Shown here in pieces: positions 43,802 through 53,091 of a stretch of 64,000 bases of DNA. This stretch comes from Streptomyces sp. CC0208 (GTDB lineage: Bacteria > Actinomycetota > Actinomycetes > Streptomycetales > Streptomycetaceae). Under the pieces are notes generated by a model. It did not search any database, had not been told where the DNA came from, and saw nothing but the letters and a program-made list of their open reading frames with translations. The DNA is taken from assembly GCF_003443735.1 (NCBI RefSeq), contig NZ_CP031969.1, positions 3,534,001 to 3,598,000 on the forward strand. Reading direction: 5' to 3'. A program made the position numbers and the translations under genes. Each line of letters opens with the position of its first letter. Position 1 is the first letter of the stretch.

Positions 43802-44638
43802 TTAAGCGAGCGGATCGGGCGCGGCGGTGATCCCGTGCTCCGCCAGCTTCGCCCTGCCGCCGTCGGGAGCCGTCAGAACCAGCGGTCCCTCGTCCGTCAG
43901 CGCCACCGAGTGCTCCCAGTGGGACGACCACGTACCGTCCGTCGTGATGACCGTCCAGTCGTCCGACAGGACCTCCGTCCTCGGTGTGCCCAGGGACACC
44001 ATCGGCTCGATCGCCAGGCAGAACCCTGTGACCAGCTTCGGCCCCTTCCCCCGGCGCCGGTCGACGTAGTTCAGCAGGTGCGGGTCCATGTGCATCTCGG
44101 TGCCGATGCCGTGGCCGCCGTAGTCCTCGATGATCCCGTAGCGGCCGCCGCCCGGCTTCGGCTGGCGGCGGATGTACGTCTCGATGGCGCGGGAGACGTC
44201 GACGAGCCGGTTGCCCTGCTTCATCGCCGCGATGCCGGCCCACATGGACTCCTCGGTCACCCGCGAGAGCTCCAGCAGCTCCGGAGCGTGCCCCGAGCCC
44301 ACGAAGGCCGTGTAGGCCGCGTCCCCGTGCCAGCCGTCGATGATCGCACCGCAGTCGATGGAGATGATGTCGCCGTCCTTGAGGACGACCTCGTCGGACG
44401 GGATGCCGTGGACGACGACCTCGTTCACGGAGGTGCAGATCGTCGCCGGGAAACCGCCGTACCCCAGGAAGTTCGGCTTGGCGTCGTGCTCCGCGAGGAC
44501 CTTGCGCGCGACCTGGTCGAGATCCCTGGTCGTGGCCCCGGGCACCGCGGCCTCTCGGGTCGCCGCGTGGATGGCGGCGACGACCAGCCCCGCCTCGCGC
44601 ATCTTGGCGATCTGCTCGGGGGTCTTGATCTGCACCAT
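43802..44638 (-). CDS. map: Methionine aminopeptidase, type I
   Basis: Removes the initiator Met from nascent proteins. 278 residues from the ATG at 44638 (MVQIKTPEQIAKMREAG). The five metal ligands are in place: the Asp pair in GDIISIDCGAIIDGWHGDAAYT, His in YGGHGIGTEMHMDPHLLNY, and the Glu residues in GFCLAIEPMV and the later STDE-like ALTDEGPLVLT-adjacent HWEHSVALTDEG. Located between adk and infA; a hairpin in the adk-map gap may reduce read-through. Confidence 0.97.
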   Translation of the reverse strand: MVQIKTPEQIAKMREAGLVVAAIHAATREAAVPGATTRDLDQVARKVLAEHDAKPNFLGYGGFPATICTSVNEVVVHGIPSDEVVLKDGDIISIDCGAIIDGWHGDAAYTAFVGSGHAPELLELSRVTEESMWAGIAAMKQGNRLVDVSRAIETYIRRQPKPGGGRYGIIEDYGGHGIGTEMHMDPHLLNYVDRRRGKGPKLVTGFCLAIEPMVSLGTPRTEVLSDDWTVITTDGTWSSHWEHSVALTDEGPLVLTAPDGGRAKLAEHGITAAPDPLA

Positions 44639-44711
44639 GCGGCGGAAGCCTTTCTGAAACCGAGGAAATCTTGAGGGACGGGTGCCGTCAACGATACGTG
44701 CACCCACACAG

Positions 44712-44745
44712 CAGCCGCGGCCCCCTCGGAAGGGAACCGCGGCTG
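44712..44745 (-). terminator. Hairpin between adk and map
   Basis: CAGCCGCGG and CCGCGGCTG pair perfectly over 9 bp with further partial pairing inside (CCCCTC/AAGGG). It lies about 30 bp after the adk stop. It may act as terminator or attenuator. Confidence 0.6.
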
Positions 44746-44775
44746 TCGTACGCGGAAGACCGCTGCGGAAGACCG

Positions 44776-45438
44776 CTACGCGGCGTCGCCCTCGTGCTGG
44801 AGCGCCTCCATGGCACGGCCGGTCACGTCCTCCACCTTGCCGAGCGCCGAGATCGTGACCACCAGGCCCTGGGCCTTGTAGTAGTCGATGATCGGCTCGG
44901 TCTGGGTGTGGTAGACCTCCAGGCGCTTGCGGACCGTCTCCTCGGAGTCGTCGTCGCGCTGGTACAGCTCGCCGCCGCAGACGTCACAGACGCCGTCCTG
45001 CTTCGGCGCCTTGTACGACACGTGGAAGACGTGCGCCGAGTCGTTGCGGCAGATGCGGCGGCCGGCGATGCGCTTGACGACCTCCTCCTCGGGTACTTCG
45101 AGGTCCAGCACCGCGTCCAGCTTCATGCCCTCGTGCTGCAGCATCTCGTCGAGCGACTCGGCCTGCGAGACGTTCCGCGGGAAGCCGTCGAGCAGGAAGC
45201 CGTTCTCGGCGTCCGGCTGCTCCATGCGGTCCTTGGCCATGCCGATGGTGACCTCGTCCGGAACCAGGTTGCCCGCGTCCATGTAGGACTTCGCGAGTTT
45301 GCCGAGGTCCGTCTGCCGGCTGATGTTGGCGCGGAACAGGTCGCCCGTGGAGATGTGCGGGATCGACAGGTTCGAGGCGAGGAACGCGGCCTGCGTTCCC
45401 TTACCGGCGCCCGGCGGCCCGACGAGGACGATACGCAT
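44776..45438 (-). CDS. adk: Adenylate kinase
   Basis: Interconverts ATP + AMP with 2 ADP. 220 residues; MRIVLVGPPGAGKGTQA is the P-loop start, GFLLDGFPRNVSQAE the AMP-binding segment. The LID domain keeps a zinc-type Cys pattern only in part: CRNDSAHVFHV and CDVCGGELYQRDDD, with Cys at three of the usual four places. Its ATG shares a base with the secY stop (TGATG), so the pair is translationally coupled. Confidence 0.97.
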   Translation of the reverse strand: MRIVLVGPPGAGKGTQAAFLASNLSIPHISTGDLFRANISRQTDLGKLAKSYMDAGNLVPDEVTIGMAKDRMEQPDAENGFLLDGFPRNVSQAESLDEMLQHEGMKLDAVLDLEVPEEEVVKRIAGRRICRNDSAHVFHVSYKAPKQDGVCDVCGGELYQRDDDSEETVRKRLEVYHTQTEPIIDYYKAQGLVVTISALGKVEDVTGRAMEALQHEGDAA

Positions 45439-46751
45439 CAGCGGAGGAACCCTTCGTAATTGCGCTGCTGGAGCTGGCTCTCGATCTGCTTCACCGTCTC
45501 GAGACCCACACCCACGATGATGAGGATGCTTGTCCCGCCGAAGGGGAAGTTCTGGCTTGCCCCGAAGCCGACCAACGCCATCGTTGGCACAAGAGCGATC
45601 AGACCCAAGTACAGCGAACCCGGCCAGGTGATCCGGTTGAGTACGTAGGAGAGGTACTCAGCGGTCGGTCGGCCAGCCCGGATGCCCGGGATGAAGCCAC
45701 CATACTTCTTCATGTTGTCGGCGACTTCCTCGGGGTTGAAGGAGATCGCCACGTAGAAGAACGCGAAGAAAACGATGAGCAAGAAGTACAGACTGATGTA
45801 GATCGGGTGGTCGCCCTTGGTGAGGTTGGCCTCGATCCAGGTCTTCCAACTCGATGTGCCACTCGAGAACTGCGCGACCAGCGCCGGGATGTAGAGCAGC
45901 GACGACGCGAAGATGACCGGAATCACACCGGCCTGGTTGACCTTCAGCGGGATGTACGTCGACGTACCGCCGTAGGAACGACGGCCGATCATCCGCTTCG
46001 CGTACTGCACCGGGATACGGCGCTGGGCCTGCTCGACGAAGACCACCAGACCGACCATGACCAGGCCGACCGCGATGACGGTGCCGAACTCGATCCAGCC
46101 GTCGGCCAGGGTGCCCTGCTTCTTGATGGCCCACAGGGCGGACGGGAAGGTGGCGGCGATCGAGATGAACATCAGGATCGACATGCCGTTGCCGATGCCG
46201 CGGTCGGTGATGAGCTCACCGAGCCACATGACGACGGCCGTACCGGCGGTCATCGTGATGACCATGACGATCGTGGTGAAGATCGCGCGGTCCGGGACGA
46301 TGCTCGACGCGACCGTGCAGCCCGAGAAGAGGGCGCCGCTGCGGGCGGTGGCCACCAGGCCCGTGCCCTGCAGGATGGCGAGCGCCACCGTGAGGTAACG
46401 GGTGTACTGCGTGATCTTCGCCGTGCCGGCCTGGCCCTCCTTCTTGAGGGCTTCCAGGCGCGGGATGACCACGGTGAGCAGTTGCAGAATGATGCTCGCC
46501 GTGATGTACGGCATGATGCCGAGCGCGAAGATGGTGATCTGCAGCAGCGCGCCACCGCTGAACATGTTGACCAGACCGAAGAGTCCCTGGTTGCCGGACG
46601 CCTGGTCCACACACTCCTGGACGGACTTGTAGTTGACGCCAGGGATCGGGACGTGGGTACCCACGCGGTACACCACGATGATGGCGAGCGTGAAGAGCAG
46701 CTTCTTGCGCAGGTCGGGCGTCCTGAACGCCCGGGCGAACGCGGTGAGCAC
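45438..46751 (-). CDS. secY: Preprotein translocase subunit SecY
   Basis: 437 residues, GTG start with GGAGG. Ten membrane segments; LFTLAIIVVYRVGTHVPIPGV starts helix 1, FSGGALLQITIFALGIMPYITASIILQLL is the plug/helix 2 region, and GRRSYGGTSTYIPLKVNQAGVIPVIFASSLL the conserved cytoplasmic loop. It forms the Sec channel. It follows rplO after a 176-bp gap containing a strong hairpin, so secY-adk-map may be a separately controlled unit. Confidence 0.98.
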   Translation of the reverse strand: MLTAFARAFRTPDLRKKLLFTLAIIVVYRVGTHVPIPGVNYKSVQECVDQASGNQGLFGLVNMFSGGALLQITIFALGIMPYITASIILQLLTVVIPRLEALKKEGQAGTAKITQYTRYLTVALAILQGTGLVATARSGALFSGCTVASSIVPDRAIFTTIVMVITMTAGTAVVMWLGELITDRGIGNGMSILMFISIAATFPSALWAIKKQGTLADGWIEFGTVIAVGLVMVGLVVFVEQAQRRIPVQYAKRMIGRRSYGGTSTYIPLKVNQAGVIPVIFASSLLYIPALVAQFSSGTSSWKTWIEANLTKGDHPIYISLYFLLIVFFAFFYVAISFNPEEVADNMKKYGGFIPGIRAGRPTAEYLSYVLNRITWPGSLYLGLIALVPTMALVGFGASQNFPFGGTSILIIVGVGLETVKQIESQLQQRNYEGFLR

Positions 46752-46870
46752 GGTGCCTCCTGCGACCCCCGCGCTACTGCGTCAAGGGTGACGGTCTTGA
46801 GGTTCGACGAATATGTGGGAAAGCAGTGCAGGCCACCTTACCCGGGCCGCCGCCTGCCGTGGAACGACCA

Positions 46871-46903
46871 ACCGGGGATACCTCGTTGTGAGGTATCCCC
46901 GGT
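46871..46903 (-). terminator. Perfect hairpin between rplO and secY
   Basis: ACCGGGGATACCTC and GAGGTATCCCCGGT pair perfectly over 14 bp with a 5-base loop, 24 bp past the rplO stop. It is the likely end of the spc ribosomal run and insulates the secY-adk-map group, which must then have a promoter in the remaining 120 bp. Confidence 0.8.
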
Positions 46904-46927
46904 GGGTACTGCTTCAGGTCATCGCGC

Positions 46928-47383
46928 TCAGACGAGCTCGGTGACCGTGCCGCCGGCGGCGGTGATCTTCTCCTTGGCGGAGCCGGAGACGGCGTCGACC
47001 GTCACCTGCAGCGCCACGGAGATCTCGCCCTGGCCGAGGACCTTGACGAGGCTGTTCTTGCGAACGGCACCCTTGGCCACGAGGTCCTCGACGGTGACCT
47101 CGCCACCCTCGGGGTACAGCGCGCCCAGCTTGTCGAGGTTCACGACCTGGAACTCGGTCTTGAACGGGTTCTTGAAGCCCTTCAGCTTCGGAAGACGCAT
47201 GTGGAGGGGCATCTGGCCACCCTCGAAGCGCTCCGGAACCTGGTAACGGGCCTTCGTACCCTTGGTACCACGACCGGCCGTCTTACCCTTCGACGCCTCA
47301 CCACGACCCACACGGGTCTTGGCGGTCTTGGCGCCCGGGGCGGGACGGAGGTTGTGGATCTTGAGCGGGTTGTTCTCCGCCAT
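46928..47383 (-). CDS. rplO: 50S ribosomal protein L15
   Basis: 151 residues: [42 protein letters not shown] is the basic Gly-rich extended N-terminus and [18 protein letters not shown] the conserved centre. It binds 23S rRNA late in assembly. It starts 2 bp after the rpmD stop; a strong hairpin lies downstream before secY. Confidence 0.98.
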   Translation of the reverse strand: MAENNPLKIHNLRPAPGAKTAKTRVGRGEASKGKTAGRGTKGTKARYQVPERFEGGQMPLHMRLPKLKGFKNPFKTEFQVVNLDKLGALYPEGGEVTVEDLVAKGAVRKNSLVKVLGQGEISVALQVTVDAVSGSAKEKITAAGGTVTELV

Positions 47384-47385
47384 GA

Positions 47386-47568
47386 TCAGTCGACCTCCTC
47401 GACCGTCACGAGGTGGCGGACGGTGTGCACCATGCCGCGGAACTCGGGACGATCCTCCTTGACGACCTGCGTGTTGATGCCCTTGAGACCAAGGGAACGC
47501 AGGGTGTCACGGTGGTTCTGCTTGCTGCCGATGTACGACTTCGTCTGCGTGATCTTGAGCTGAGCCAT
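47386..47568 (-). CDS. rpmD: 50S ribosomal protein L30
   Basis: 60 residues, [20 protein letters not shown] through [13 protein letters not shown]. The start ATG shares a base with the rpsE stop (TAATG), which decides it over the longer open frame upstream. Typical small L30 core without extension. Lies in the rpsE-rpmD-rplO order of the spc operon. Confidence 0.97.
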   Translation of the reverse strand: MAQLKITQTKSYIGSKQNHRDTLRSLGLKGINTQVVKEDRPEFRGMVHTVRHLVTVEEVD

Positions 47569-48176
47569 TACGCAGCACCAGCCCCGGCACGCGCACGCAG
47601 CAGAGCCGCGGGAGCGACGTCCTCGAGGGGCAGACCACGGCGAGCCGCGATCTCCTCGGGACGCTGCAGGCCCTTCAGGGCCGCCACGGTCGCGTGCACG
47701 ATGTTGATCGCGTTCGACGAGCCGAGCGACTTCGACAGGATGTCGTGAACGCCGGCGCACTCGAGCACGGCACGCACCGGGCCACCGGCGATAACGCCGG
47801 TACCGGGGGACGCCGGCTTGAGCAGGACGACGCCCGCCGCCTTCTCACCCGTGATCGGGTGCGGGATGGTGCCCTGGATACGGGGGACCTTGAAGAAGTG
47901 CTTCTTGGCCTCCTCAACACCCTTGGCGATGGCGGCCGGCACCTCCTTGGCCTTGCCGTAACCGACACCCACGGTGCCGTCACCGTCGCCCACTACGACG
48001 AGCGCAGTGAAGCTGAAGCGACGACCACCCTTCACAACCTTGGCGACGCGGTTGATCGCGACAACGCGCTCAACGTACGCGGTCTTCTCGGCGGCAGCAG
48101 CGCCGCCGTCACGGCCCTTCCGGTCCCGCCGCTCGCCGCCACCGGCACCGCCACCGCGGCGCTGGGGTCCAGCCAT
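47568..48176 (-). CDS. rpsE: 30S ribosomal protein S5
   Basis: 202 residues. A 35-residue Gly/Arg-rich N-terminal extension ([19 protein letters not shown]) precedes the core [58 protein letters not shown] and [23 protein letters not shown] complete the signature. It guards decoding fidelity at the mRNA entry. It ends on the start of rpmD. Confidence 0.98.
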   Translation of the reverse strand: MAGPQRRGGGAGGGERRDRKGRDGGAAAAEKTAYVERVVAINRVAKVVKGGRRFSFTALVVVGDGDGTVGVGYGKAKEVPAAIAKGVEEAKKHFFKVPRIQGTIPHPITGEKAAGVVLLKPASPGTGVIAGGPVRAVLECAGVHDILSKSLGSSNAINIVHATVAALKGLQRPEEIAARRGLPLEDVAPAALLRARAGAGAA

Positions 48177-48215
48177 TGGAATTACCTCTCTCTTTTTCCG
48201 CTAGCTACGAACGGC

Positions 48216-48599
48216 TCAGAACTTCAAGCCGGCTTCGCGGGCGGCGTCCGCCAGGGCAGCGATGCGCCCGGCGTACTGGTTGCCACCACGGTCGAATACG
48301 ACAGCCTCGACACCGGCGGCCTTGGCGCGCTCGGCGACCAGGGCGCCGACCTGCTTGGCCTGCGCGGACTTGTCGCCCTCGCCACCGCGGACCGTGGTGT
48401 CCAGGGTGGACGCCGACGCCAGGGTGTGACCCTTGATGTCGTCGATCACCTGGGCCACGATGTGGCGGTTGGAGCGGGTAACGACCAGACGGGGACGCTC
48501 CGCCGTACCGGAGATGTTCTTCCGGATCCGGATGTGACGGCGCTTGATCGCGGCGCGCTTGTAGGCGTCGCCCTTCAGGATCTTCTGTCCGTATGCCAT
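48216..48599 (-). CDS. rplR: 50S ribosomal protein L18
   Basis: 127 residues: [34 protein letters not shown] is the conserved 5S rRNA-binding core and [27 protein letters not shown] the conserved end. It carries 5S rRNA into the 50S central protuberance together with L5. Gaps are 39 bp to rpsE and 3 bp to rplF. Confidence 0.98.
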   Translation of the reverse strand: MAYGQKILKGDAYKRAAIKRRHIRIRKNISGTAERPRLVVTRSNRHIVAQVIDDIKGHTLASASTLDTTVRGGEGDKSAQAKQVGALVAERAKAAGVEAVVFDRGGNQYAGRIAALADAAREAGLKF

Positions 48600-48602
48600 G
48601 GC

Positions 48603-49142
48603 TTACTTACCCGCCTTTCCGACCTTGCGGCGGATGACTTCGCCCTCGTACTTGACACCCTTGGCCTTGTACGGGTCGGGCTTGCGCAGCTTGCGGATGT
48701 TGGCCGCAACCTCGCCGACCTTCTGCTTGTCGATGCCCTCGACCGAGAACCGGGTGGGGGCCTCCACCTTGAAGGTGATGCCCTCGGGGGCCTCGACGGT
48801 GATCGGGTGGCTGTAGCCGAGAGCGAACTCGAGGTTCGAACCCTTGGCCTGCACGCGGTAACCGACACCGCTGATCTCGAGCTTCTTCACGTAACCCTGG
48901 GTCACGCCGGTGATCATGTTCGCCACCAGCGTGCGGGACAGGCCGTGCAGGGCCTTGTTCTGACGCTCGTCGTTGGGGCGGGTGACGTTGAGAACGCCGT
49001 CCTCACCCTTGGCGATGTCGATCGGCGCAGCGACGGTGTGCGAGAGGGTGCCCTTGGGGCCCTTCACCGACACCGTGCGGCCGTCGATGGTGACGTCCAC
49101 GCCGGCGGGAACCGTGATGGGGAGCTTGCCAATACGCGACAT
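48603..49142 (-). CDS. rplF: 50S ribosomal protein L6
   Basis: 179 residues: [20 protein letters not shown] starts the first of two related domains, [23 protein letters not shown] and the C-terminal [27 protein letters not shown] are diagnostic. It lies at the base of the factor-binding stalk next to the sarcin-ricin loop. It follows rpsH by 25 bp. Confidence 0.98.
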   Translation of the reverse strand: MSRIGKLPITVPAGVDVTIDGRTVSVKGPKGTLSHTVAAPIDIAKGEDGVLNVTRPNDERQNKALHGLSRTLVANMITGVTQGYVKKLEISGVGYRVQAKGSNLEFALGYSHPITVEAPEGITFKVEAPTRFSVEGIDKQKVGEVAANIRKLRKPDPYKAKGVKYEGEVIRRKVGKAGK

Positions 49143-49167
49143 AGCTGTTTCCTCCGATTCCTTTCCG

Positions 49168-49566
49168 CTACCAGACGTAGGCGAGGACTTCTCCGCCTAC
49201 GCCCTTCTTGCCGGCCTGCTTGTCGGTGAGGAGACCGTGCGACGTGGAGATGATCGCCACGCCCAGGCCGCCGAGCACCTTCGGCAGGTTGGTGGACTTC
49301 GCGTAAACCCGGAGACCGGGCTTGGAGATCCGCTTGATGCCCGCAATGGAGCGCTCACGGTTCGGGCCGAACTTCAGCTCGAGAACGAGGTTCTTGCCGA
49401 CCTCGGCGTCCTCGACCTTCCAGCCCGTGATGAAGCCCTCCTGCTGGAGGATCTCCGCGATGTGAGACTTGATCTTGGACGCCGGCATCGTCACGGAGTC
49501 GTGGTACGCCGAGTTCGCGTTCCGCAGACGCGTAAGCATGTCTGCGATCGGATCAGTCATGGTCAT
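49168..49566 (-). CDS. rpsH: 30S ribosomal protein S8
   Basis: 132 residues, [23 protein letters not shown] through [22 protein letters not shown], the expected length and end. It binds 16S helix 21 and in E. coli also represses the spc operon through an rRNA-like mRNA site. In this window the gene is preceded by an unusually long structured spacer of 210 bp after rpsN. Confidence 0.98.
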   Translation of the reverse strand: MTMTDPIADMLTRLRNANSAYHDSVTMPASKIKSHIAEILQQEGFITGWKVEDAEVGKNLVLELKFGPNRERSIAGIKRISKPGLRVYAKSTNLPKVLGGLGVAIISTSHGLLTDKQAGKKGVGGEVLAYVW

Positions 49567-49599
49567 GAATTGGCCTTCGGCCTCTCTCGCCGGGGTTTC

Positions 49600-49728
49600 C
49601 AGGTGCCCATCCCTCTCCTCGATCCGAGACGAGGCGGGTGCGGTGCGGTGGACCTACGGCGTAGTAAGTCGTATGGGCGTCCAGGCGCCCAACCCTCCTA
49701 GCCTAAGCCATGGAGGGGTGGGCACCTG
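49600..49728 (-). promoter_or_regulatory. Long-arm structured spacer between rpsN and rpsH
   Basis: CAGGTGCCCATCCCTC (49600-49615) and GAGGGGTGGGCACCTG (49713-49728) are 16-base inverted arms with one mismatch, enclosing 97 bp. Inside are smaller hairpins such as CTACG/CGTAG and GGGCG/CGCCC. Other junctions in the spc operon are 0-40 bp, so this gap stands out. A TAGGCT on the minus strand near 49699-49706 could be part of an internal promoter. Role unknown. Confidence 0.55.
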
Positions 49729-49776
49729 ACCGAGCCCTTTACTTACCGAGAGCTTCGGAATCCCTGAAAAGCGGGA

Positions 49777-49962
49777 TTACCAGGAGCTCTTGGTCACGCC
49801 CGGCAGCTCGCCACGGTGAGCCATCTCACGAAGGCACACGCGGCACAGGCCGAACTTGCGGTACACGGAGTGCGGACGGCCGCAGCGCTGGCAGCGCGTG
49901 TAGCCGCGTACACCGAACTTGGGCTTGCGAGCAGCCTTGGCAATCAGAGCCTTCTTCGCCAT
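49777..49962 (-). CDS. rpsN: 30S ribosomal protein S14, zinc-binding type Z
   Basis: 61 residues, [20 protein letters not shown] onward. [20 protein letters not shown] holds the four zinc Cys, so this is the zinc-dependent short form (rpsZ type); zinc-free S14 copies, if any, would be elsewhere under Zur control. The start is 5 bp after the rplE stop, and the end KSSW is typical. Confidence 0.97.
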   Translation of the reverse strand: MAKKALIAKAARKPKFGVRGYTRCQRCGRPHSVYRKFGLCRVCLREMAHRGELPGVTKSSW

Positions 49963-49967
49963 CTCGC

Positions 49968-50525
49968 TCACGCCTCCTTGAAGGGGAAGCCGAGGTGACG
50001 AAGGAGCGCGCGGCCCTCAGCGTCGTTGGTCGCCGTGGTCACCACGGTGATGTCCATGCCCCGGGTACGGTCGATCTTGTCCTGGTCGATCTCGTGGAAC
50101 ATGACCTGCTCGGTGAGACCGAAGGTGTAGTTGCCACGGCCGTCGAACTGCTTGGGGGACAGACCACGGAAGTCGCGGATGCGCGGCAGCGCGAGCGACA
50201 GGGTGCGGTCCAGGAACTCCCACATGCGGTCGCCACGAAGCGTGACGTGGGCACCGATCGGCTGGCCCTCACGCAGCTTGAACTGCGCGATGGACTTACG
50301 GGCCTTGGTGACGGCCGGCTTCTGACCGGTGATCGTGGTGAGGTCGCGAATCGCGCCGTCGATCAGCTTGGAGTCGCGGGCGGCGTCGCCCACACCCATG
50401 TTGACCACGATCTTGACGAGACCGGGGATCTGCATGACGTTCTCGTACTTGAACTCGTCACGCAGCTTGCCCGCGATCTCCTCGCGGTACTTCGTCTTGA
50501 GACGCGGAGTCGTGGTGGTAGCCAT
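49968..50525 (-). CDS. rplE: 50S ribosomal protein L5
   Basis: 185 residues: [45 protein letters not shown] is conserved, as are [30 protein letters not shown] and the C-terminal [25 protein letters not shown]. It binds 5S rRNA and contacts P-site tRNA. The start shares a base with the rplX stop. Confidence 0.98.
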   Translation of the reverse strand: MATTTTPRLKTKYREEIAGKLRDEFKYENVMQIPGLVKIVVNMGVGDAARDSKLIDGAIRDLTTITGQKPAVTKARKSIAQFKLREGQPIGAHVTLRGDRMWEFLDRTLSLALPRIRDFRGLSPKQFDGRGNYTFGLTEQVMFHEIDQDKIDRTRGMDITVVTTATNDAEGRALLRHLGFPFKEA

Positions 50526-50848
50526 CAGATGTCCTCACCCGTCCGCTTGGCAACGCGGATCTTGTTGCCCTCGTCGTCGAAGCGGTAACCGACACGCGTG
50601 ACGACCTTGTTGCCGTCCTTCTCAACGACCAGCTGGACGTTGGAGACGTGGATCGGCGCCTCGGTCGTGACGATGCCACCGGCCTGCGAACCGCGAGCGG
50701 TCGGGCCGGCCTTGGTGTGCTTCTTGACCCGGTTGACACCCTCGACCAGGACACGGTCCTCGCGGGGGAAGGCCGCGATGACCTTGCCCTGCTTGCCCTT
50801 GTCCTTACCGGTGATGACCTGGACCAGGTCGCCCTTCTTGATCTTCAT
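50525..50848 (-). CDS. rplX: 50S ribosomal protein L24
   Basis: 107 residues: [27 protein letters not shown] is the KOW motif, and [35 protein letters not shown] the family core. An assembly initiator for the 50S subunit. It overlaps rplE by one base and follows rplN by 2 bp, so the three are tightly coupled. Confidence 0.98.
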   Translation of the reverse strand: MKIKKGDLVQVITGKDKGKQGKVIAAFPREDRVLVEGVNRVKKHTKAGPTARGSQAGGIVTTEAPIHVSNVQLVVEKDGNKVVTRVGYRFDDEGNKIRVAKRTGEDI

Positions 50849-50850
50849 GC

Positions 50851-51219
50851 TTACAGCACCTCCGGCGCGAGCGAGATGATCTTCATGAACTTCTTCTCGC
50901 GCAGCTCACGGCCGACAGGGCCGAAGATACGGGTGCCGCGAGGGTCGCCGTCGTTCTTCAGAATGACGGCGGCGTTCTCGTCGAAGCGGATGTACGAGCC
51001 GTCCGGACGGCGGCGCTCCTTCACGGTGCGAACGATGACCGCCTTGACGACGTCACCCTTCTTCACGTTGCCACCGGGGATCGCGTCCTTGACGGTGGCG
51101 ACGATGACGTCACCGATGCCCGCGTAGCGGCGACCGGAGCCACCGAGCACACGGATGCAAAGGATCTCCTTCGCACCAGTGTTGTCGGCGACACGCAGTC
51201 GCGACTCCTGCTGGATCAC
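50851..51219 (-). CDS. rplN: 50S ribosomal protein L14
   Basis: 122 residues from the GTG at 51219 (AGGAGATA upstream), giving [58 protein letters not shown] and the end [18 protein letters not shown] are diagnostic. A longer open frame upstream is composed of intergenic sequence. The gap to rpsQ (102 bp) holds two hairpins. Confidence 0.98.
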   Translation of the reverse strand: MIQQESRLRVADNTGAKEILCIRVLGGSGRRYAGIGDVIVATVKDAIPGGNVKKGDVVKAVIVRTVKERRRPDGSYIRFDENAAVILKNDGDPRGTRIFGPVGRELREKKFMKIISLAPEVL

Positions 51220-51248
51220 GTCTATCTCCTGTTTGTCTGCCGGTTCCC

Positions 51249-51318
51249 GGGGCGGGCGTGCGCATGGCACACCCGCCCCGAGCCTGGCGGAACTGACCTG
51301 CGGGATTGGCCCCGCAGG
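51249..51318 (-). terminator. Two hairpins between rpsQ and rplN
   Basis: GGGGCGGGCGTG (51249-51260) with CACACCCGCCCC (51268-51279) gives a 12-bp stem with one mismatch; CCTGCGGG (51297-51304) with CCCGCAGG (51311-51318) gives a perfect 8-bp stem, directly after the rpsQ stop. Placed at the boundary between the S10 and spc operons, they probably attenuate or end S10 transcription. Confidence 0.65.
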
Positions 51319-51321
51319 AAA

Positions 51322-51609
51322 TTACTTGGCCTTCTCGAGGATCTCGACGACGCGCCAGCGCTTGGTCGCCGACAGCGGGCGGGTCTCCGCGAGGAGGACC
51401 CGGTCGCCGACGCCGGCAGCGTTCTGCTCGTCGTGCGCCTTGAGCTTGTTGGTACGGCGGATGACCTTGCCGTACAGCGCGTGCTTGACGCGGTCCTCGA
51501 CGGCGACGACGACGGTCTTGTCCATCTTGTCGCTGACGACGAGACCCTCACGGGTCTTGCGGAAGCCGCGGGCCTCTGCAGTCTGCTCAGTCACGTTGCT
51601 CTCACTCAT
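51322..51609 (-). CDS. rpsQ: 30S ribosomal protein S17
   Basis: 95 residues: [47 protein letters not shown] is the conserved OB-fold and [30 protein letters not shown] the conserved C-terminus. A primary 16S rRNA-binding protein. Last gene of the S10 operon; its start shares a base with the rpmC stop and two hairpins follow. Confidence 0.98.
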   Translation of the reverse strand: MSESNVTEQTAEARGFRKTREGLVVSDKMDKTVVVAVEDRVKHALYGKVIRRTNKLKAHDEQNAAGVGDRVLLAETRPLSATKRWRVVEILEKAK

Positions 51610-51833
51610 CAGGCGCTCTCCACCGTCTCGATGCCCAGCTCGCGCTCACGCATCAGGGTGTAGATCCGCGCGATGTCCTTACGGACGGCCTTGAGCCGAC
51701 CGTGGTTCTCGAGCTGACCCGTCGCCGCCTGGAAGCGGAGGTTGAACAGCTCTTCCTTGGCTTCGCGGAGCTTGTTCAGCAGCTCCTCGTCACCCAGTTC
51801 GCGCAGCTCGGACGCCTTGGTACCGGCCGACAT
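51609..51833 (-). CDS. rpmC: 50S ribosomal protein L29
   Basis: 74 residues from the ATG at 51833, two helices: [49 protein letters not shown]. The ATG shares a base with the rplP stop; a GTG one codon upstream is also possible. It lies by the peptide exit, next to L23, and is a docking site for SRP and trigger factor. Confidence 0.97.
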   Translation of the reverse strand: MSAGTKASELRELGDEELLNKLREAKEELFNLRFQAATGQLENHGRLKAVRKDIARIYTLMRERELGIETVESA

Positions 51834-52252
51834 CACGCTTCACCTGCCTCGCGCTTGACGATCCGGCACTTCATCGGCAGCTTGTGAGCGGCGCGAGTCA
51901 GGGCCTCACGGGCGATCTTCTCGTTGGGGTAGGACAGCTCGAACATGACCCGGCCCGGGTGCACGTTCGCGATCCACCACTCGGGAGAACCCTTACCGGA
52001 ACCCATGCGGGTCTCGGCAGGCTTCTTCGTGAGCGGGCGGTCCGGGTAGATGTTGATCCAGACCTTGCCGCCACGCTTGATGTGGCGGGTCATCGCGATA
52101 CGGGCCGCCTCGATCTGGCGGTTGGTCACGTACGCCGGCGTGAGGGCCTGAATGCCGTACTCGCCGAACGCGACCGTCGTACCGCCCTTGGCCTGACCAC
52201 GGCGCTTCGGGTGGTGCTGCTTGCGGTGCTTGACCCTACGGGGGATCAGCAT
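51833..52252 (-). CDS. rplP: 50S ribosomal protein L16
   Basis: 139 residues: [37 protein letters not shown] is the conserved start, [31 protein letters not shown] the tRNA-facing loop. It contacts the A-site tRNA elbow. Gap to rpsC is 5 bp. Coupled to rpmC by overlap. Confidence 0.98.
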   Translation of the reverse strand: MLIPRRVKHRKQHHPKRRGQAKGGTTVAFGEYGIQALTPAYVTNRQIEAARIAMTRHIKRGGKVWINIYPDRPLTKKPAETRMGSGKGSPEWWIANVHPGRVMFELSYPNEKIAREALTRAAHKLPMKCRIVKREAGEA

Positions 52253-52257
52253 GTCGG

Positions 52258-53091
52258 TCAGGCCTCCGTTCCGGTGCTCTCAGCCGGAGCGGCGGCAGCG
52301 GGAGCCTCGGCCTTGGGGGCCTCGGCGCCGGCAGCCTGCTGCGGCTTACGACCGCGCCGCTCGCCGCCGCCACGGCCACCACGGGCCGGGCGGTCGGCGC
52401 CGCCGCCACCGCGAGCCGGGCGGTTGCCCGCACGGGCGGCAGCGTTCTCAGCGCGGACCTCGGCGATGTTCTTGACATCGCCCTTGTAGATCCAGACCTT
52501 CACACCGATGCGGCCGAAGGTCGTCTTGGCCTCGAAGAAGCCGTAGTCCACGTTCGCGCGGAGCGTGTGCAGGGGCACGCGGCCCTCGCGGTAGAACTCC
52601 GAGCGGGACATCTCGGCGCCGCCGAGGCGGCCACCGCACTGGATCTTGATGCCCTTGGCGCCGGCCTTCATCGCCGACTGCATGCTCTTACGCATGGCAC
52701 GGCGGAAGGAGACGCGGGAGGAGAGCTGCTCGGCGACGGCCTGGGCAACCAGCTGAGCGTCGGTCTCGGGGTTCTTGACCTCGAGGATGTTCAGCTGGAC
52801 CTGCTTGCCCGTGAGCTTCTCGAGGTCACCGCGGATGCGGTCGGCCTCGGCGCCACGGCGGCCGATGACGATGCCCGGACGAGCGGTGTGGATGTCCACA
52901 CGCACACGGTCACGGGTGCGCTCGATCTCCACCTTCGAGATGCCGGCGCGCTCCATGCCGGACGTCATCATCCGACGGATGGCGACGTCTTCCTTGACGT
53001 AGTCCTTGTACAGCTTGTCGGCGTACCACCGGGACTTGAAGTCCGTGGTGACACCGAGCCGGAACCCATGCGGGTTAACCTTCTGGCCCAT
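52258..53091 (-). CDS. rpsC: 30S ribosomal protein S3 with long RGG-rich tail
   Basis: 277 residues. The core to about residue 212 is standard: [20 protein letters not shown], the KH-domain [16 protein letters not shown] and the C-terminal domain [14 protein letters not shown]. The last 60-65 residues are a disordered tail, first Arg/Gly-rich ([20 protein letters not shown]) and then Ala/Pro/Glu-rich. Such tails are common in high-GC actinobacteria. S3 is part of the mRNA entry helicase site. Overlaps rplV by one base. Confidence 0.98.
   Translation of the reverse strand: MGQKVNPHGFRLGVTTDFKSRWYADKLYKDYVKEDVAIRRMMTSGMERAGISKVEIERTRDRVRVDIHTARPGIVIGRRGAEADRIRGDLEKLTGKQVQLNILEVKNPETDAQLVAQAVAEQLSSRVSFRRAMRKSMQSAMKAGAKGIKIQCGGRLGGAEMSRSEFYREGRVPLHTLRANVDYGFFEAKTTFGRIGVKVWIYKGDVKNIAEVRAENAAARAGNRPARGGGGADRPARGGRGGGERRGRKPQQAAGAEAPKAEAPAAAAPAESTGTEA

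Noticed and set aside
44776..45438. Full zinc-finger LID in adenylate kinase
   Set aside because: Only three of the four Cys positions are clear by eye, so zinc binding is not claimed.
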